From a candidate division KSB1 bacterium (lineage in GTDB: Bacteria > Zhuqueibacterota > Zhuqueibacteria > Residuimicrobiales > Krinioviventaceae), in the NCBI GenBank assembly GCA_034505495.1, contig JAPDQV010000011.1:33747-85469 (forward strand): a stretch of DNA of 51,723 nucleotides. The letters run 5' to 3'. This document shows, piece after piece, positions 39,245 to 46,792 of this stretch. Numbering within the stretch: position 1 is the stretch's first letter; every line of letters starts with the position of its first letter. A program made the position numbers and the translations under genes. The notes beneath the pieces are model-generated. The model searched no databases. It was not told the DNA's origin and saw only the letters and a program-made list of their open reading frames with translations.

Positions 39245-39250
39245 AAAATA
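39245..39250 (-). promoter_or_regulatory. Candidate -10 of the ferredoxin promoter
   Basis: TATTTT on the minus strand (39250-39245) is the best -10 between the two divergent genes. No good -35 lies 17 bp upstream; instead the FNR-like box is centred exactly at -41.5, the class II activator position. The leader would be about 20 nt with AAGGAG at 39235-39230. Confidence 0.45.
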
Positions 39251-39272
39251 GCCGTTGCGGTCGTGCTAATTG

Positions 39273-39286
39273 TTGATGTTTGTCAA
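39273..39286. promoter_or_regulatory. FNR/HcpR-type operator (TTGAT-N4-GTCAA)
   Basis: TTGATGTTTGTCAA matches the FNR consensus TTGAT-N4-ATCAA at nine of ten conserved positions and the HcpR consensus TTGA-N6-TCAA fully. It lies between the divergent ferredoxin and Crp/Fnr genes, 28 bp before the regulator ATG. The encoded regulator has a matching recognition helix (TPETLSR), so it probably binds here. Confidence 0.7.
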
Positions 39287-39313
39287 GAAAATCGGAAAAA
39301 TGCGGTCGAAATC

Positions 39314-39979
39314 ATGAGCTGCTCCCGTCAAAGTTTAGAGGCATGGTTCGAACGGCTCGGATACTTTAAAGGTCTTTCACCTGCAAGTTCACACGCTGTT
39401 GCCGAAATTTGCCTTTTAAAAACCTGTAAAAAGCGTGAGATTCTTTTTAACGAGGGGCAGAAAGGCTACTCGATCTATGGCCTGCTCAGCGGCGCGGTTC
39501 AGTTATACAAGACTACCGATGACGGCAGACCATCGGTCATCAAGGTCATTCGTCCCGGCGAACTGTTTGGAGAGGTGATTCTATTCGAAACCGACCGCTA
39601 CCCTGTGACGGCGGAGATGCTTACAGCCGGACGTGTTTTTCTTTTGCCCAAGCATCAATTTCTTTGTCTGCTGGAGCGTGAGGATTTTCGCAATGACTTT
39701 ATCGCCATGCTGATGCGGAAACAGCGCTGGCTTGCGCAGCAGATACAATTTCTATCCGCTTACGACGTCGAAGATCGATTTTTTCTTTTTCTCAAAGATC
39801 AATTCGGCGAGCAGAAGCGTTATGATTTGACGATGAGCAAAAAGGATTTGGCCGCGGCCGTAGGAGCGACGCCCGAAACGTTGTCGCGGCTTTTAAATCG
39901 ACTCGAGGCCGAAGGATGGATTAAACAGGAAGGCAAACTTTATGAGGTAAATGAGCGCGTTTGGCGGCGATACCGCTAA
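39314..39979 (+). CDS. Crp/Fnr-family regulator (HcpR/DNR-like)
   Basis: The 221-residue regulator has a cyclic-nucleotide-binding-type beta roll (about 15-130; REILFNEGQKGYSIYGLLSG, VIRPGELFGEVILFE), a dimerisation helix and a winged HTH (LAAAVGATPETLSRLLNRLEAEGWI, about 172-197). It lacks the N-terminal cysteine cluster of FNR, so it would not sense oxygen through 4Fe-4S. DNR and HcpR relatives sense NO, probably through haem. I start at ATG 39314 (MSCSRQSLEAW); an earlier ATG at 39263 lies within the operator region. It probably controls the divergent ferredoxin gene and itself. Confidence 0.88.
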   Translation: MSCSRQSLEAWFERLGYFKGLSPASSHAVAEICLLKTCKKREILFNEGQKGYSIYGLLSGAVQLYKTTDDGRPSVIKVIRPGELFGEVILFETDRYPVTAEMLTAGRVFLLPKHQFLCLLEREDFRNDFIAMLMRKQRWLAQQIQFLSAYDVEDRFFLFLKDQFGEQKRYDLTMSKKDLAAAVGATPETLSRLLNRLEAEGWIKQEGKLYEVNERVWRRYR

Positions 39980-39989
39980 AAACGCGCTC
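39953..39989. repeat. Long hairpin between convergent hcpR-like and osmC genes
   Basis: A perfect 10-bp inverted repeat (GAGCGCGTTT at 39953-39962 and AAACGCGCTC at 39980-39989) encloses an inner 4-bp stem (GCGG/CCGC). It overlaps the last codons and stop of the regulator gene. No T-tract follows on either strand, so it is not a standard intrinsic terminator; it may still pause or protect the two convergent messages. Confidence 0.6.
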
Positions 39990-39997
39990 GGCAGCAA

Positions 39998-40369
39998 TCA
40001 AAGCGTGTTGATTTCAAAGGCGGGTGGTTCGGCAAGGTGCTTTTTCACGGCGCATTGATCCGCCGCACGGATCACCGCCTCACGATACTTTTCCGGGAAA
40101 CCCGCCGGCAAATGTGTATCGAGAATCACTTTTTTGATCATATGCGTAACCGGATCGCTCTCCATTCGTTGGGTGATTTGCAGGCCTTCGGTTGGGATGC
40201 CGCGCTGTTTGCAAAAGCTCAATACATAAATTCCGGCGCACGTTCCGATGGATGCCAAAAAGAGCGCAAAGGGCGGCGGCGCCGAACCGTCCTGATTGGT
40301 TTCGATCACGAACGGGCCGTATTCCGCATTGACCTGCAGATTGCCGGGAAACGTCACTCTAAGATCCAT
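39998..40369 (-). CDS. OsmC-family peroxide-reducing protein
   Basis: The 123-residue protein has the OsmC/Ohr fold signature, with the two redox cysteines Cys44 (FLASIGTCAGIYVLSFC) and Cys106 (AADQCAVKKHL). OsmC/Ohr proteins reduce organic hydroperoxides in the cytosol with dihydrolipoamide-type donors; this one is nearer the short YhfA/OsmC-like group, whose substrate is less certain. GGAGGAAAA precedes the ATG. It is convergent with the regulator gene and divergent from the DNA glycosylase, in a stress-defence neighbourhood. Confidence 0.9.
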   Translation of the reverse strand: MDLRVTFPGNLQVNAEYGPFVIETNQDGSAPPPFALFLASIGTCAGIYVLSFCKQRGIPTEGLQITQRMESDPVTHMIKKVILDTHLPAGFPEKYREAVIRAADQCAVKKHLAEPPAFEINTL

Positions 40370-40439
40370 TTTTCCTCCATATTTCTCTTTCTATTCTTCT
40401 TTTAGATGATCGTCTCAGGAAAAGGATTCTCTTCCGCGC

Positions 40440-41336
40440 ATGACTCGTAACCACTGTACGCTCATCGTCCCCCAACCCTACAACTGGGAGGCTTCGCTAA
40501 AGTCGCACGGATGGTTTCAACTGCCGCCGTTTTATTGGCGCGAAGAGGAAAAGACTCTTTACTGGGCGACGGCACCCGAGGGGCGACCGGTTCTCCTTTG
40601 CGTGAAGGCGGCGGATGAAAAGATAAAGGGGTTGGAAATAACCGGAGATTTCAGTGATGCGGCGCCGGTTCTTGGCCGAATGCGTCGAATCCTAAACCTC
40701 GATCTGGAATTGACCGAGTTTTACGAGCTGTGTCGGCAGCATTCATTTTTGGCCGAGGTGCCGGTCCGCGGTTTGGGCCGCATCATGCGCTGCGAGACGG
40801 TCTATGAGGATCTCTTTAAAGGCATCTGCGGTATGAACGTACAGTGGAATCAAGCCGTCAGGATGATTCGGGCAATCGCTGCAATCGGTGATCCGGTTGA
40901 GGGCGGATCCTACCGACTGTTTCCAACGCCCCGACAAATTCTCGACGCCGGCGAGTCTTTTCTCAAGCAAGTGGGCCGCGTCGGCTACCGCAGCCGATAT
41001 TTGATCGATCTGGCCGTTCGCTTTAGCGACGTCGATCTTGAAGAAATGACAAAGCAAGTCGAGGCAATGGACGGAGCCGACTGCCGACGTTATTTCGAAA
41101 GCTTTGCCGGCATCGGCCACGTCACCGCCCGCTATTTGGCGGCCCTCTACGGCCACTTTGACGAGCCGGCCGTCGACAGCTTGGTGATCAATTTTCTGGC
41201 CCGACACCGTTTCGGAGGAAGGACGCCGACTGCCAAGGAGGTGGTGCAGCTTTATGCGCCTTTTGGAAAATGGAGCTACTTGGCCTATTGGATGGAATTT
41301 ATTTTAAACGACGGATGGATACCCCGTGAGCCTTGA
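40440..41336 (+). CDS. HhH-GPD DNA glycosylase (AlkA/OGG-like)
   Basis: This 298-residue base-excision repair glycosylase of the helix-hairpin-helix-GPD superfamily has an N-terminal domain of about 95 residues resembling AlkA/OGG1. It is followed by the helical core with CGMNVQWNQAVRMIRAIA and the HhH-GPD block FAGIGHVTARYLAALYGHFDEPAVD, which ends in the catalytic aspartate. The Cys cluster of EndoIII/MutY is not visible. It would excise alkylated or oxidised bases; which ones is not clear. The SD is weak. Its last 11 bp overlap the GTG of the frameshifted gene downstream. Confidence 0.85.
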   Translation: MTRNHCTLIVPQPYNWEASLKSHGWFQLPPFYWREEEKTLYWATAPEGRPVLLCVKAADEKIKGLEITGDFSDAAPVLGRMRRILNLDLELTEFYELCRQHSFLAEVPVRGLGRIMRCETVYEDLFKGICGMNVQWNQAVRMIRAIAAIGDPVEGGSYRLFPTPRQILDAGESFLKQVGRVGYRSRYLIDLAVRFSDVDLEEMTKQVEAMDGADCRRYFESFAGIGHVTARYLAALYGHFDEPAVDSLVINFLARHRFGGRTPTAKEVVQLYAPFGKWSYLAYWMEFILNDGWIPREP

Positions 41337-41866
41337 GGAAAATCTTTTTATCCTGCTGCAGGAACATTTAACAAGACATCCTAAAATGGAATGGATTGAT
41401 GTTTACAAGCTTTTGTACCAGGGAACATGCGGCGGCGAACATTTGCTCGGCGACATTCCGCGCAGCGAGACTGCGTTTTATGAAGAATGGCAGTGCACTT
41501 TTCCCAATCCACAGGAGCCGTTGATGGAACGCGTTTCCATCGACGGCAGCCGAGTCAGACTCAATTTCGGCCGCTGCCGAAGGGATCGCGCCTAACATTG
41601 TATGGGAAGCGTTTTTGCATTCGCGACGTCCTTTAAATGCCGAGCAACAGCTCGTCGAACTTTTGGCTACTTTTATGGAACTATGCCGTGAAGGCAGATT
41701 GCCCTTTGCACCGGAGCTCGTTGAAAATAAAATCAAAGAGTTGCTTGCAGCCGGCCTGCCGCCGTGCCGTCATTCGGCGGCTTATCGGGGGACCGAGCGT
41801 CCGGCATACCGGGTGGTGGAAAAAGCGGTTTTCGAAGAGATGCTTACGAGGAGACAATGCAGATGA
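41326..41866 (+). pseudogene. Frameshifted conserved hypothetical gene
   Basis: Two frames together read as one protein of about 179 residues. The first (GTG 41326 to 41595) carries WIDVYKLLYQGTCGGEHLL and ERVSIDGSRVRLNFGR. The second, offset by one base, carries AEGIAPNIVWEAFLHSRRPL and then GLPPCRHSAAYRGTERPAYRVV to the stop at 41866. I recall a small uncharacterised family with this order (DVYKLLHQ, EPL...DG..VRVNLRP, then HHSEAYR..YRPAYRVV). A single extra base (or two missing) near 41570-41578 would join them, since LNFGR would run directly into AEGIAPN. It is a true pseudogene, a sequencing error or, less likely, a programmed shift. The function is unknown. Confidence 0.75.
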
Positions 41867-42321
41867 ACAAGCGCGAAGCTTATCGCTGGGCGGCCAAGCG
41901 CGTTCGTGCACAAGTCGAACGCTGCGACGATTTGATCGCCGTTCTCGCAAACACAACGGCGATTTTAAAGGAATACCATCCGAATTTTTTCTGGGTCGGA
42001 TTTTATTTTGTTCGGCCCGATTATCTGGTCTTGGGGCCTTTTCAGGGGCCGCCCGCATGTGTCAAATTAAGTTATGATCGCGGCGTATGCGCCGCATGCG
42101 CCAAAAGCGGCAAACCGATCATCGTGCCGGACGTGCACACCTTTCCCGGCCATGTCGCCTGCGATGCAAGATCGAACTCTGAGATCGTCGTGCCGGTTTT
42201 CGATCGAACGGCCGAGCTGCGCGCCGTGCTCGACGTCGACAGCCAAGCCTTTGATGATTTTGATGAACAGGACGAAAAGGGGCTGACGGCCGTTGCTGCT
42301 TTGCTCGAAAAAATCTGGTAA
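41857..42321 (+). CDS. msrC: Free methionine-(R)-sulfoxide reductase (GAF domain)
   Basis: This 154-residue single GAF-domain enzyme reduces free methionine-(R)-sulfoxide with thioredoxin as donor. The fRMsr catalytic pattern is present: Cys68 in GPFQGPPACV, Cys78 in RGVCAAC and Cys102 in PGHVACDARSNSEIVVP. I start at ATG 41857, which has GAGGAG about 4 nt upstream; ATG 41863 forms an ATGA with the preceding stop and is an alternative. It overlaps the end of the frameshifted gene by 10 bp and fits the oxidative-defence theme of the region. Confidence 0.93.
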   Translation: MQMNKREAYRWAAKRVRAQVERCDDLIAVLANTTAILKEYHPNFFWVGFYFVRPDYLVLGPFQGPPACVKLSYDRGVCAACAKSGKPIIVPDVHTFPGHVACDARSNSEIVVPVFDRTAELRAVLDVDSQAFDDFDEQDEKGLTAVAALLEKIW

Positions 42322-42342
42322 GCCGGTTCGGCGATAAATTTC

Positions 42343-42373
42343 TTGTTGCTTGCAGAAATTATCAGTATATTTG
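42343..42373 (+). promoter_or_regulatory. Candidate promoter of pgsA
   Basis: TTGTTG (42343-42348), a 17-bp spacer and TATATTTG (42366-42373) precede pgsA. The -10 is an exact TAnnTTTG. Transcription would start near 42378, giving a leader of about 25 nt. The gap to the upstream gene is 81 bp, which supports a separate transcript. Confidence 0.6.
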
Positions 42374-42402
42374 ATTGTTTGTTGCACAAATAATTTTATC
42401 GG

Positions 42403-42996
42403 ATGGTCCATCACATTCCCAATATCCTCACGATTTTCCGCATTGCGATCACGCCCGTATTTATTTATGCTTTCTATCTCCCCGGTGTGGTTTGGAAGAT
42501 TGTTGCGCTTTTGATTTTTATTTTCAGCACATTGACCGATAAATTCGACGGCTTTTTGGCGCGCCGTTACGGATGGGAAAGCAATTTGGGCAAATACCTT
42601 GATCCTTTGGCGGACAAAATACTTATTACCGCCGCTTTTATCTGCCTAATCGGCTACAAATATATTGACGTTTGGATGGTGGCGGTAATCGTACTGCGGG
42701 ACGTTTTCGTCACCTGGCTGCGCTCCTTCGGCATCAAGAAAGGAAAACCGGTTCGCACCATGGAAATTGCCCGCTGGAAAACAGCGGTGCAGACCGTGGC
42801 CATCTATATTGCACTCGTTTTCATGATCGCCAAAGTGATGCTGAAGCACGGAGCTTACATTTCGGCGTCGCTGATCCGGGCTTTGGAAGAAATGCGCTTC
42901 GTTTGGATCGTCATGCTGATCACCACTCTCTTTACCCTCATCACCGGTGTTTTGTACTTCCTGGAAAATCGGCATCTCTTTAGAGTCGAGAATTAA
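42403..42996 (+). CDS. pgsA: CDP-diacylglycerol-glycerol-3-phosphate 3-phosphatidyltransferase
   Basis: This 197-residue integral membrane enzyme makes phosphatidylglycerol phosphate, the committed step to phosphatidylglycerol and cardiolipin. The CDP-alcohol phosphotransferase motif D-x2-DG-x2-AR-x8-G-x3-D-x3-D is exact (Asp46, Asp49, Gly50, Ala53, Arg54, Gly63, Asp67, Asp71). The IPNILTIFRIAITP opening and five or six hydrophobic helices complete the family pattern. It has its own promoter candidate. Confidence 0.94.
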   Translation: MVHHIPNILTIFRIAITPVFIYAFYLPGVVWKIVALLIFIFSTLTDKFDGFLARRYGWESNLGKYLDPLADKILITAAFICLIGYKYIDVWMVAVIVLRDVFVTWLRSFGIKKGKPVRTMEIARWKTAVQTVAIYIALVFMIAKVMLKHGAYISASLIRALEEMRFVWIVMLITTLFTLITGVLYFLENRHLFRVEN

Positions 42997-43026
42997 TCTG
43001 TCTTGTAAAAATTTCATGAAAGGGCG

Positions 43027-45627
43027 ATGGACATGGATTCCAAAGGTACGTCATTGTACAAGATAGAAAAAGTCTGCGTCGTGCCCAGACTGCCCGAAAA
43101 GCTTCAGTTTCTACGCGAGCTTGCTTTCAATCTATATTGGACTTGGGATCCAAACTCGCGTGCGCTTTTTCGAAGGCTTGATCCTGAGCTTTGGGAAGCG
43201 GTCAATCGCAATCCGGTCTTACTGCTCGGCACCATCAGCCAGGAGAAGCTGCAGGCAGCGGCTGAAAATGAAGGTTATCTGGCCTCGATGGAGCGCGTCC
43301 GCGCCGCCTTGGCGGACTATCTTTCGCGCAAGACCTGGTATGAACAAAATTATGCTGATGAAAAGCCGTTTACGATCGCTTATTTTTCGATGGAGTACGG
43401 CCTGGCAGCGTGCCTGCCGATCTATTCAGGCGGATTGGGAGTGCTCTCCGGCGATCATCTCAAGGCTGCTTCGGACCTTGGTCTACCGTTGGTAGGCGTC
43501 GGTCTGGCCTATCAACAGGGCTATTTTCAGCAATACCTGGCGACCGACGGCTGGCAGCAGGAAACTTTTCCGATCAATGATTTTTACAACCTCCCCTTTA
43601 CCCTGGAGAAGAGCGCGACCGGAGAACCGCTGACGGTTTCGGTAGAGCTTCCCGGCAGAGAGGTCTTTGCCCAAATTTGGCGGGTCGTTGTCGGGCGAGT
43701 CCCCCTTTATCTGCTGGATGCCAATATTCCGCAAAACAGTCCGGAGGACCGACTGATCACCTCGCAACTTTACGGCGGCGGAGAAGAGATGCGCATTCGG
43801 CAGGAAATTCTACTCGGCGTAGGCGGAATGCGGGCATTGCGTGTTCTCGGCATCCGTCCTCAGGTCTGCCATATGAACGAAGGCCATTCGGCGTTTTTGG
43901 CTTTGGAGCGGATACGTACCTACCTGGAGGAGCATCCGGGCGCCGATTTCGATCAGGCATTTGCCGCCACCCGCGTCGGCAACGTCTTTACCACGCATAC
44001 GCCGGTGCCGGCAGGAATCGACCGCTTTGATCCCGCCATGGTGCGTTACTATCTTGAAGCCTATTGCAGGAGCCTCGATTTGCCTTTCGATCGTCTGATG
44101 CAGTTGGCCGGCAGAAAAGAAGGGGAGGACAAGTTCAACATGGCGATCTTTGCCATTCGGATGGCTGGGGGCTGCAACGCCGTAAGCAAGCTGCACAGCC
44201 GCGTATCGCGCAGTATGTGGCGGCATTTGTGGCCGGATCTGCCGACCGATGAGGCGCCGATCGGCTACGTAACCAACGGTGTGCATGTGCGCAGCTGGAT
44301 CTCGCACGATTTGTCGGAGCTTTTCAGCCGTTATCTGCACCCCACCTGGTACCGCAATCCGGTCGATCCGGACATTTGGGAGCGCATCGATCAGATACCC
44401 GATGTCGAGCTCTGGCGCACGCACGAACGTCGGCGCGAACGGCTCGTCACCTTTGCCCGCAAACGACTGCAGGATCGTCTCAAAGGATTGGGAGCCTCTT
44501 CAAGCGACATCGAGCGGGCCGCTGAAGTCCTGCAGCCGGAAGCACTAACCATCGGATTTGCGCGGCGGTTTGCCTCTTACAAGCGCGCCTACCTTTTGTT
44601 TTCCGATAAAGAACGACTGCGACGCCTGCTGAACGACCCGGCCAAACCGGTGCAGGTTATCCTGTCCGGGAAAGCGCATCCGTTGGATCGCGAAGGTAAA
44701 GAAATTCTGCGCAGCATCATGAGCATTGCCAAAGAGGAAGAATTTCGCGATAAAATCGTCTTTATCGAGAATTATGATATGCGCATCGCCGCCTACATGG
44801 TGCAGGGCGTGGATGTATGGCTGAACACGCCGCGTCGCCCGCGCGAGGCCAGCGGTACCAGCGGCATGAAGGCCGCCGCCAACGGTGCCTTGAATCTCAG
44901 CATTCTGGACGGTTGGTGGGATGAAGCGTATGCCATGAACCCCGGCATCGGTTGGGCGATCGGCAAAGGCGAAGAAAACTATCGCGACGAAGGGGAACAG
45001 GACCGCATCGAAGCTGAAGAACTCTACCATCTTTTGGAAAATCACGTCATACCTCTCTTTTATCAACGGGGGAGCGGAGGCGTGCCGCGCGAATGGGTTA
45101 AAATGATGAAAGCCGGCATGAAGACGGTTTGCCCCTACTTTAATACCACGCGCATGGTAAGAGAGTACTTTACCGACTATTATCTTCCCGCTTGCCGCCG
45201 CCTCCGCCGGGTCGACGACGAGCAGGGGAAAATCATCAAAGATTTTGTTTCATGGCAGCATAAAGTGGAACAAAACTGGGATAATGTTGAAGTCATTTCT
45301 CTATCCGTCGACTCCGGACGAGACGTTGAAATCGGCAGTGAGGTGGAAGTGCTTGCCCGCGTCCGGCTCGGCTCTTTACAGACGGACGATGTAATGGTGC
45401 AGGTCTATTACGGCCGTGTGGGCGAAGAAGGCGATTTGAAAGACCCGCAAACGGCCGAGATGCGGCCCAACGGCACTCCGAGCGACGGCGTCGTGCTCTA
45501 TCAAACCTCGCTCAAGACCACGACTTCCGGCCAAATGGGCTTTACTGCAAGGGTTTTTCCACGCCACCAGCTGATCGAACACCCGGCTGAAACGGGACTG
45601 ATCAAATGGTATCGCAGAGACGCATAA
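43027..45627 (+). CDS. glgP: Alpha-glucan (glycogen/maltodextrin) phosphorylase
   Basis: This 866-residue GT35 phosphorylase of the short bacterial/archaeal type releases glucose-1-phosphate from alpha-1,4-glucans. The N-terminal DUF3417-like domain (about 20-120; LAFNLYWTWDPNSRALF) is followed by the catalytic core with YFSMEYGLAACLPIYSGGLG, NEGHSAFLALERI and TTHTPVPAGIDRF. The PLP-lysine block GTSGMKAAANGALNLSILDG lies near 610-630. A short C-terminal beta domain ends the protein. AAAGGG precedes the ATG. It stands alone and ends before a bidirectional terminator; no other glycogen genes are in the window. Confidence 0.94.
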   Translation: MDMDSKGTSLYKIEKVCVVPRLPEKLQFLRELAFNLYWTWDPNSRALFRRLDPELWEAVNRNPVLLLGTISQEKLQAAAENEGYLASMERVRAALADYLSRKTWYEQNYADEKPFTIAYFSMEYGLAACLPIYSGGLGVLSGDHLKAASDLGLPLVGVGLAYQQGYFQQYLATDGWQQETFPINDFYNLPFTLEKSATGEPLTVSVELPGREVFAQIWRVVVGRVPLYLLDANIPQNSPEDRLITSQLYGGGEEMRIRQEILLGVGGMRALRVLGIRPQVCHMNEGHSAFLALERIRTYLEEHPGADFDQAFAATRVGNVFTTHTPVPAGIDRFDPAMVRYYLEAYCRSLDLPFDRLMQLAGRKEGEDKFNMAIFAIRMAGGCNAVSKLHSRVSRSMWRHLWPDLPTDEAPIGYVTNGVHVRSWISHDLSELFSRYLHPTWYRNPVDPDIWERIDQIPDVELWRTHERRRERLVTFARKRLQDRLKGLGASSSDIERAAEVLQPEALTIGFARRFASYKRAYLLFSDKERLRRLLNDPAKPVQVILSGKAHPLDREGKEILRSIMSIAKEEEFRDKIVFIENYDMRIAAYMVQGVDVWLNTPRRPREASGTSGMKAAANGALNLSILDGWWDEAYAMNPGIGWAIGKGEENYRDEGEQDRIEAEELYHLLENHVIPLFYQRGSGGVPREWVKMMKAGMKTVCPYFNTTRMVREYFTDYYLPACRRLRRVDDEQGKIIKDFVSWQHKVEQNWDNVEVISLSVDSGRDVEIGSEVEVLARVRLGSLQTDDVMVQVYYGRVGEEGDLKDPQTAEMRPNGTPSDGVVLYQTSLKTTTSGQMGFTARVFPRHQLIEHPAETGLIKWYRRDA

Positions 45628-45677
45628 TTGCGGGATTAGCGCTAATTCAGCAGGATGCCGGGTTTATTCGGATCATA

Positions 45678-45708
45678 AAAAAAGGCGGCTCAAAGGGCCG
45701 CCTTTTTT
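45678..45708. terminator. Bidirectional Rho-independent terminator
   Basis: A perfect 12-bp inverted repeat (AAAAAAGGCGGC / GCCGCCTTTTTT) with a 7-nt loop lies between the convergent glgP and DHODH-like genes. It has a T-tract on each strand, so it should end both transcripts. Confidence 0.94.
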
Positions 45709-45719
45709 GATTTGCAGGG

Positions 45720-46721
45720 TCAGAGGACGTAATCGCGGAAATCGTTGAGAGCCTTCATGTAATTGGCGCGCTCGAAGACCGCAGGTTCGGCAACCGCCTT
45801 TTGGCTCATGCTGCCCTTAAGGGTGCTCAAAGAATCGTATTCTTTTTCCTCCAGCCACTTTTCCATACCTTTGAGGATCGTTCCGAGATAGGCGGGACCG
45901 TTTTTGAGCAGCGCGGCGCAGACCTGGACGACGTCCGCACCGGCGGCAACCATCTTGAGGGCGTCCATCGCCGTATGCACGCCGGTGGTACCGGCAAGAC
46001 TTGCCTTGACCTTTCCGTAAAGAATGGCGATCCAGCGCAGCGGCAGCCGCAGGTCTGCGGAGGTGCTGAGCACGACTCCGGGAACTACTTCGAGATTTTC
46101 CAAATCCAAATCCGGCTGATAGAAACGATTGAACAGCACAAGCCCGTCGGCGCCGTCGTCATCCAATTCCTTCGCCATGCGGGCTAAGGAGCTGAAGAAT
46201 GGATGCAGTTTAACCGCCACGGGGATGGTCACGTTGGATTTGACGGCGTTGAGAATAATGCGGTACTGATTCTCTATTTTTCGACCTTCCTGATTCGGGT
46301 CGGTGGCGAGAAAATAGATATTCAGCTCCAGAGCATCGGCTCCGGCTTCCTGCATTTTTTTAGCATAGTCGATCCATCCGCCTGCCGAAACGCCGTTCAG
46401 ACTGGCAATGATCGGAATCGACGTCGCCTCTTTGGCGCGACGGATGTGTTCAAGATATTCCTCCGGACCGAGGTTATATTCTCCGACCTCCGGAAAATAG
46501 CTGAGCGCTTCTGCAAAGCTGCCGGTACCGCGATCAAGGAAATAATTCAGCTCTTCCTGTTCAAAAGCGATCTGTTCCTCAAAAAGCGAATAGAGAACGA
46601 CGGCGGCAGCGCCGGCGTCTTCCAGCTTTTTGATGCCGTCCAGGGTTTTGGATAACGGCGAGGCGGACGGCACCAGCGGATTCTTGAGCTTCAAGCCCAT
46701 GTATGTAGTCGACAAATCCAT
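45720..46721 (-). CDS. Dihydroorotate dehydrogenase-like flavoprotein
   Basis: The 333-residue TIM-barrel flavoprotein resembles class 1 dihydroorotate dehydrogenase ([70 protein letters not shown]), but it is the type commonly found beside nifJ rather than pyrimidine genes. It may be a redox partner or act on another substrate. I start at ATG 46721 (MDLSTTYMG), with AAGGGG upstream; the longer open frame to 46835 only shadows nifJ. It follows nifJ by 71 bp and ends before the terminator shared with glgP. Confidence 0.87.
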   Translation of the reverse strand: MDLSTTYMGLKLKNPLVPSASPLSKTLDGIKKLEDAGAAAVVLYSLFEEQIAFEQEELNYFLDRGTGSFAEALSYFPEVGEYNLGPEEYLEHIRRAKEATSIPIIASLNGVSAGGWIDYAKKMQEAGADALELNIYFLATDPNQEGRKIENQYRIILNAVKSNVTIPVAVKLHPFFSSLARMAKELDDDGADGLVLFNRFYQPDLDLENLEVVPGVVLSTSADLRLPLRWIAILYGKVKASLAGTTGVHTAMDALKMVAAGADVVQVCAALLKNGPAYLGTILKGMEKWLEEKEYDSLSTLKGSMSQKAVAEPAVFERANYMKALNDFRDYVL

Positions 46722-46758
46722 ATTGGGTTTCCCCTTCTTTTGCTTACCAGTCAAATCA

Positions 46759-46782
46759 GCGGCGCCGCCGCGGCGACGCCGC
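46759..46782. other. GC-only hairpin in the nifJ-DHODH gap
   Basis: In the 71-bp gap, 23 of 24 bases are G or C and form GCGGCG/CGCCGC outer arms around a nested CGCCG/CGGCG palindrome. There is no T-tract. It could be an intercistronic stem that adjusts the two messages, or chance in GC-rich sequence. Confidence 0.4.
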
Positions 46783-46792
46783 ACCCACTCAG

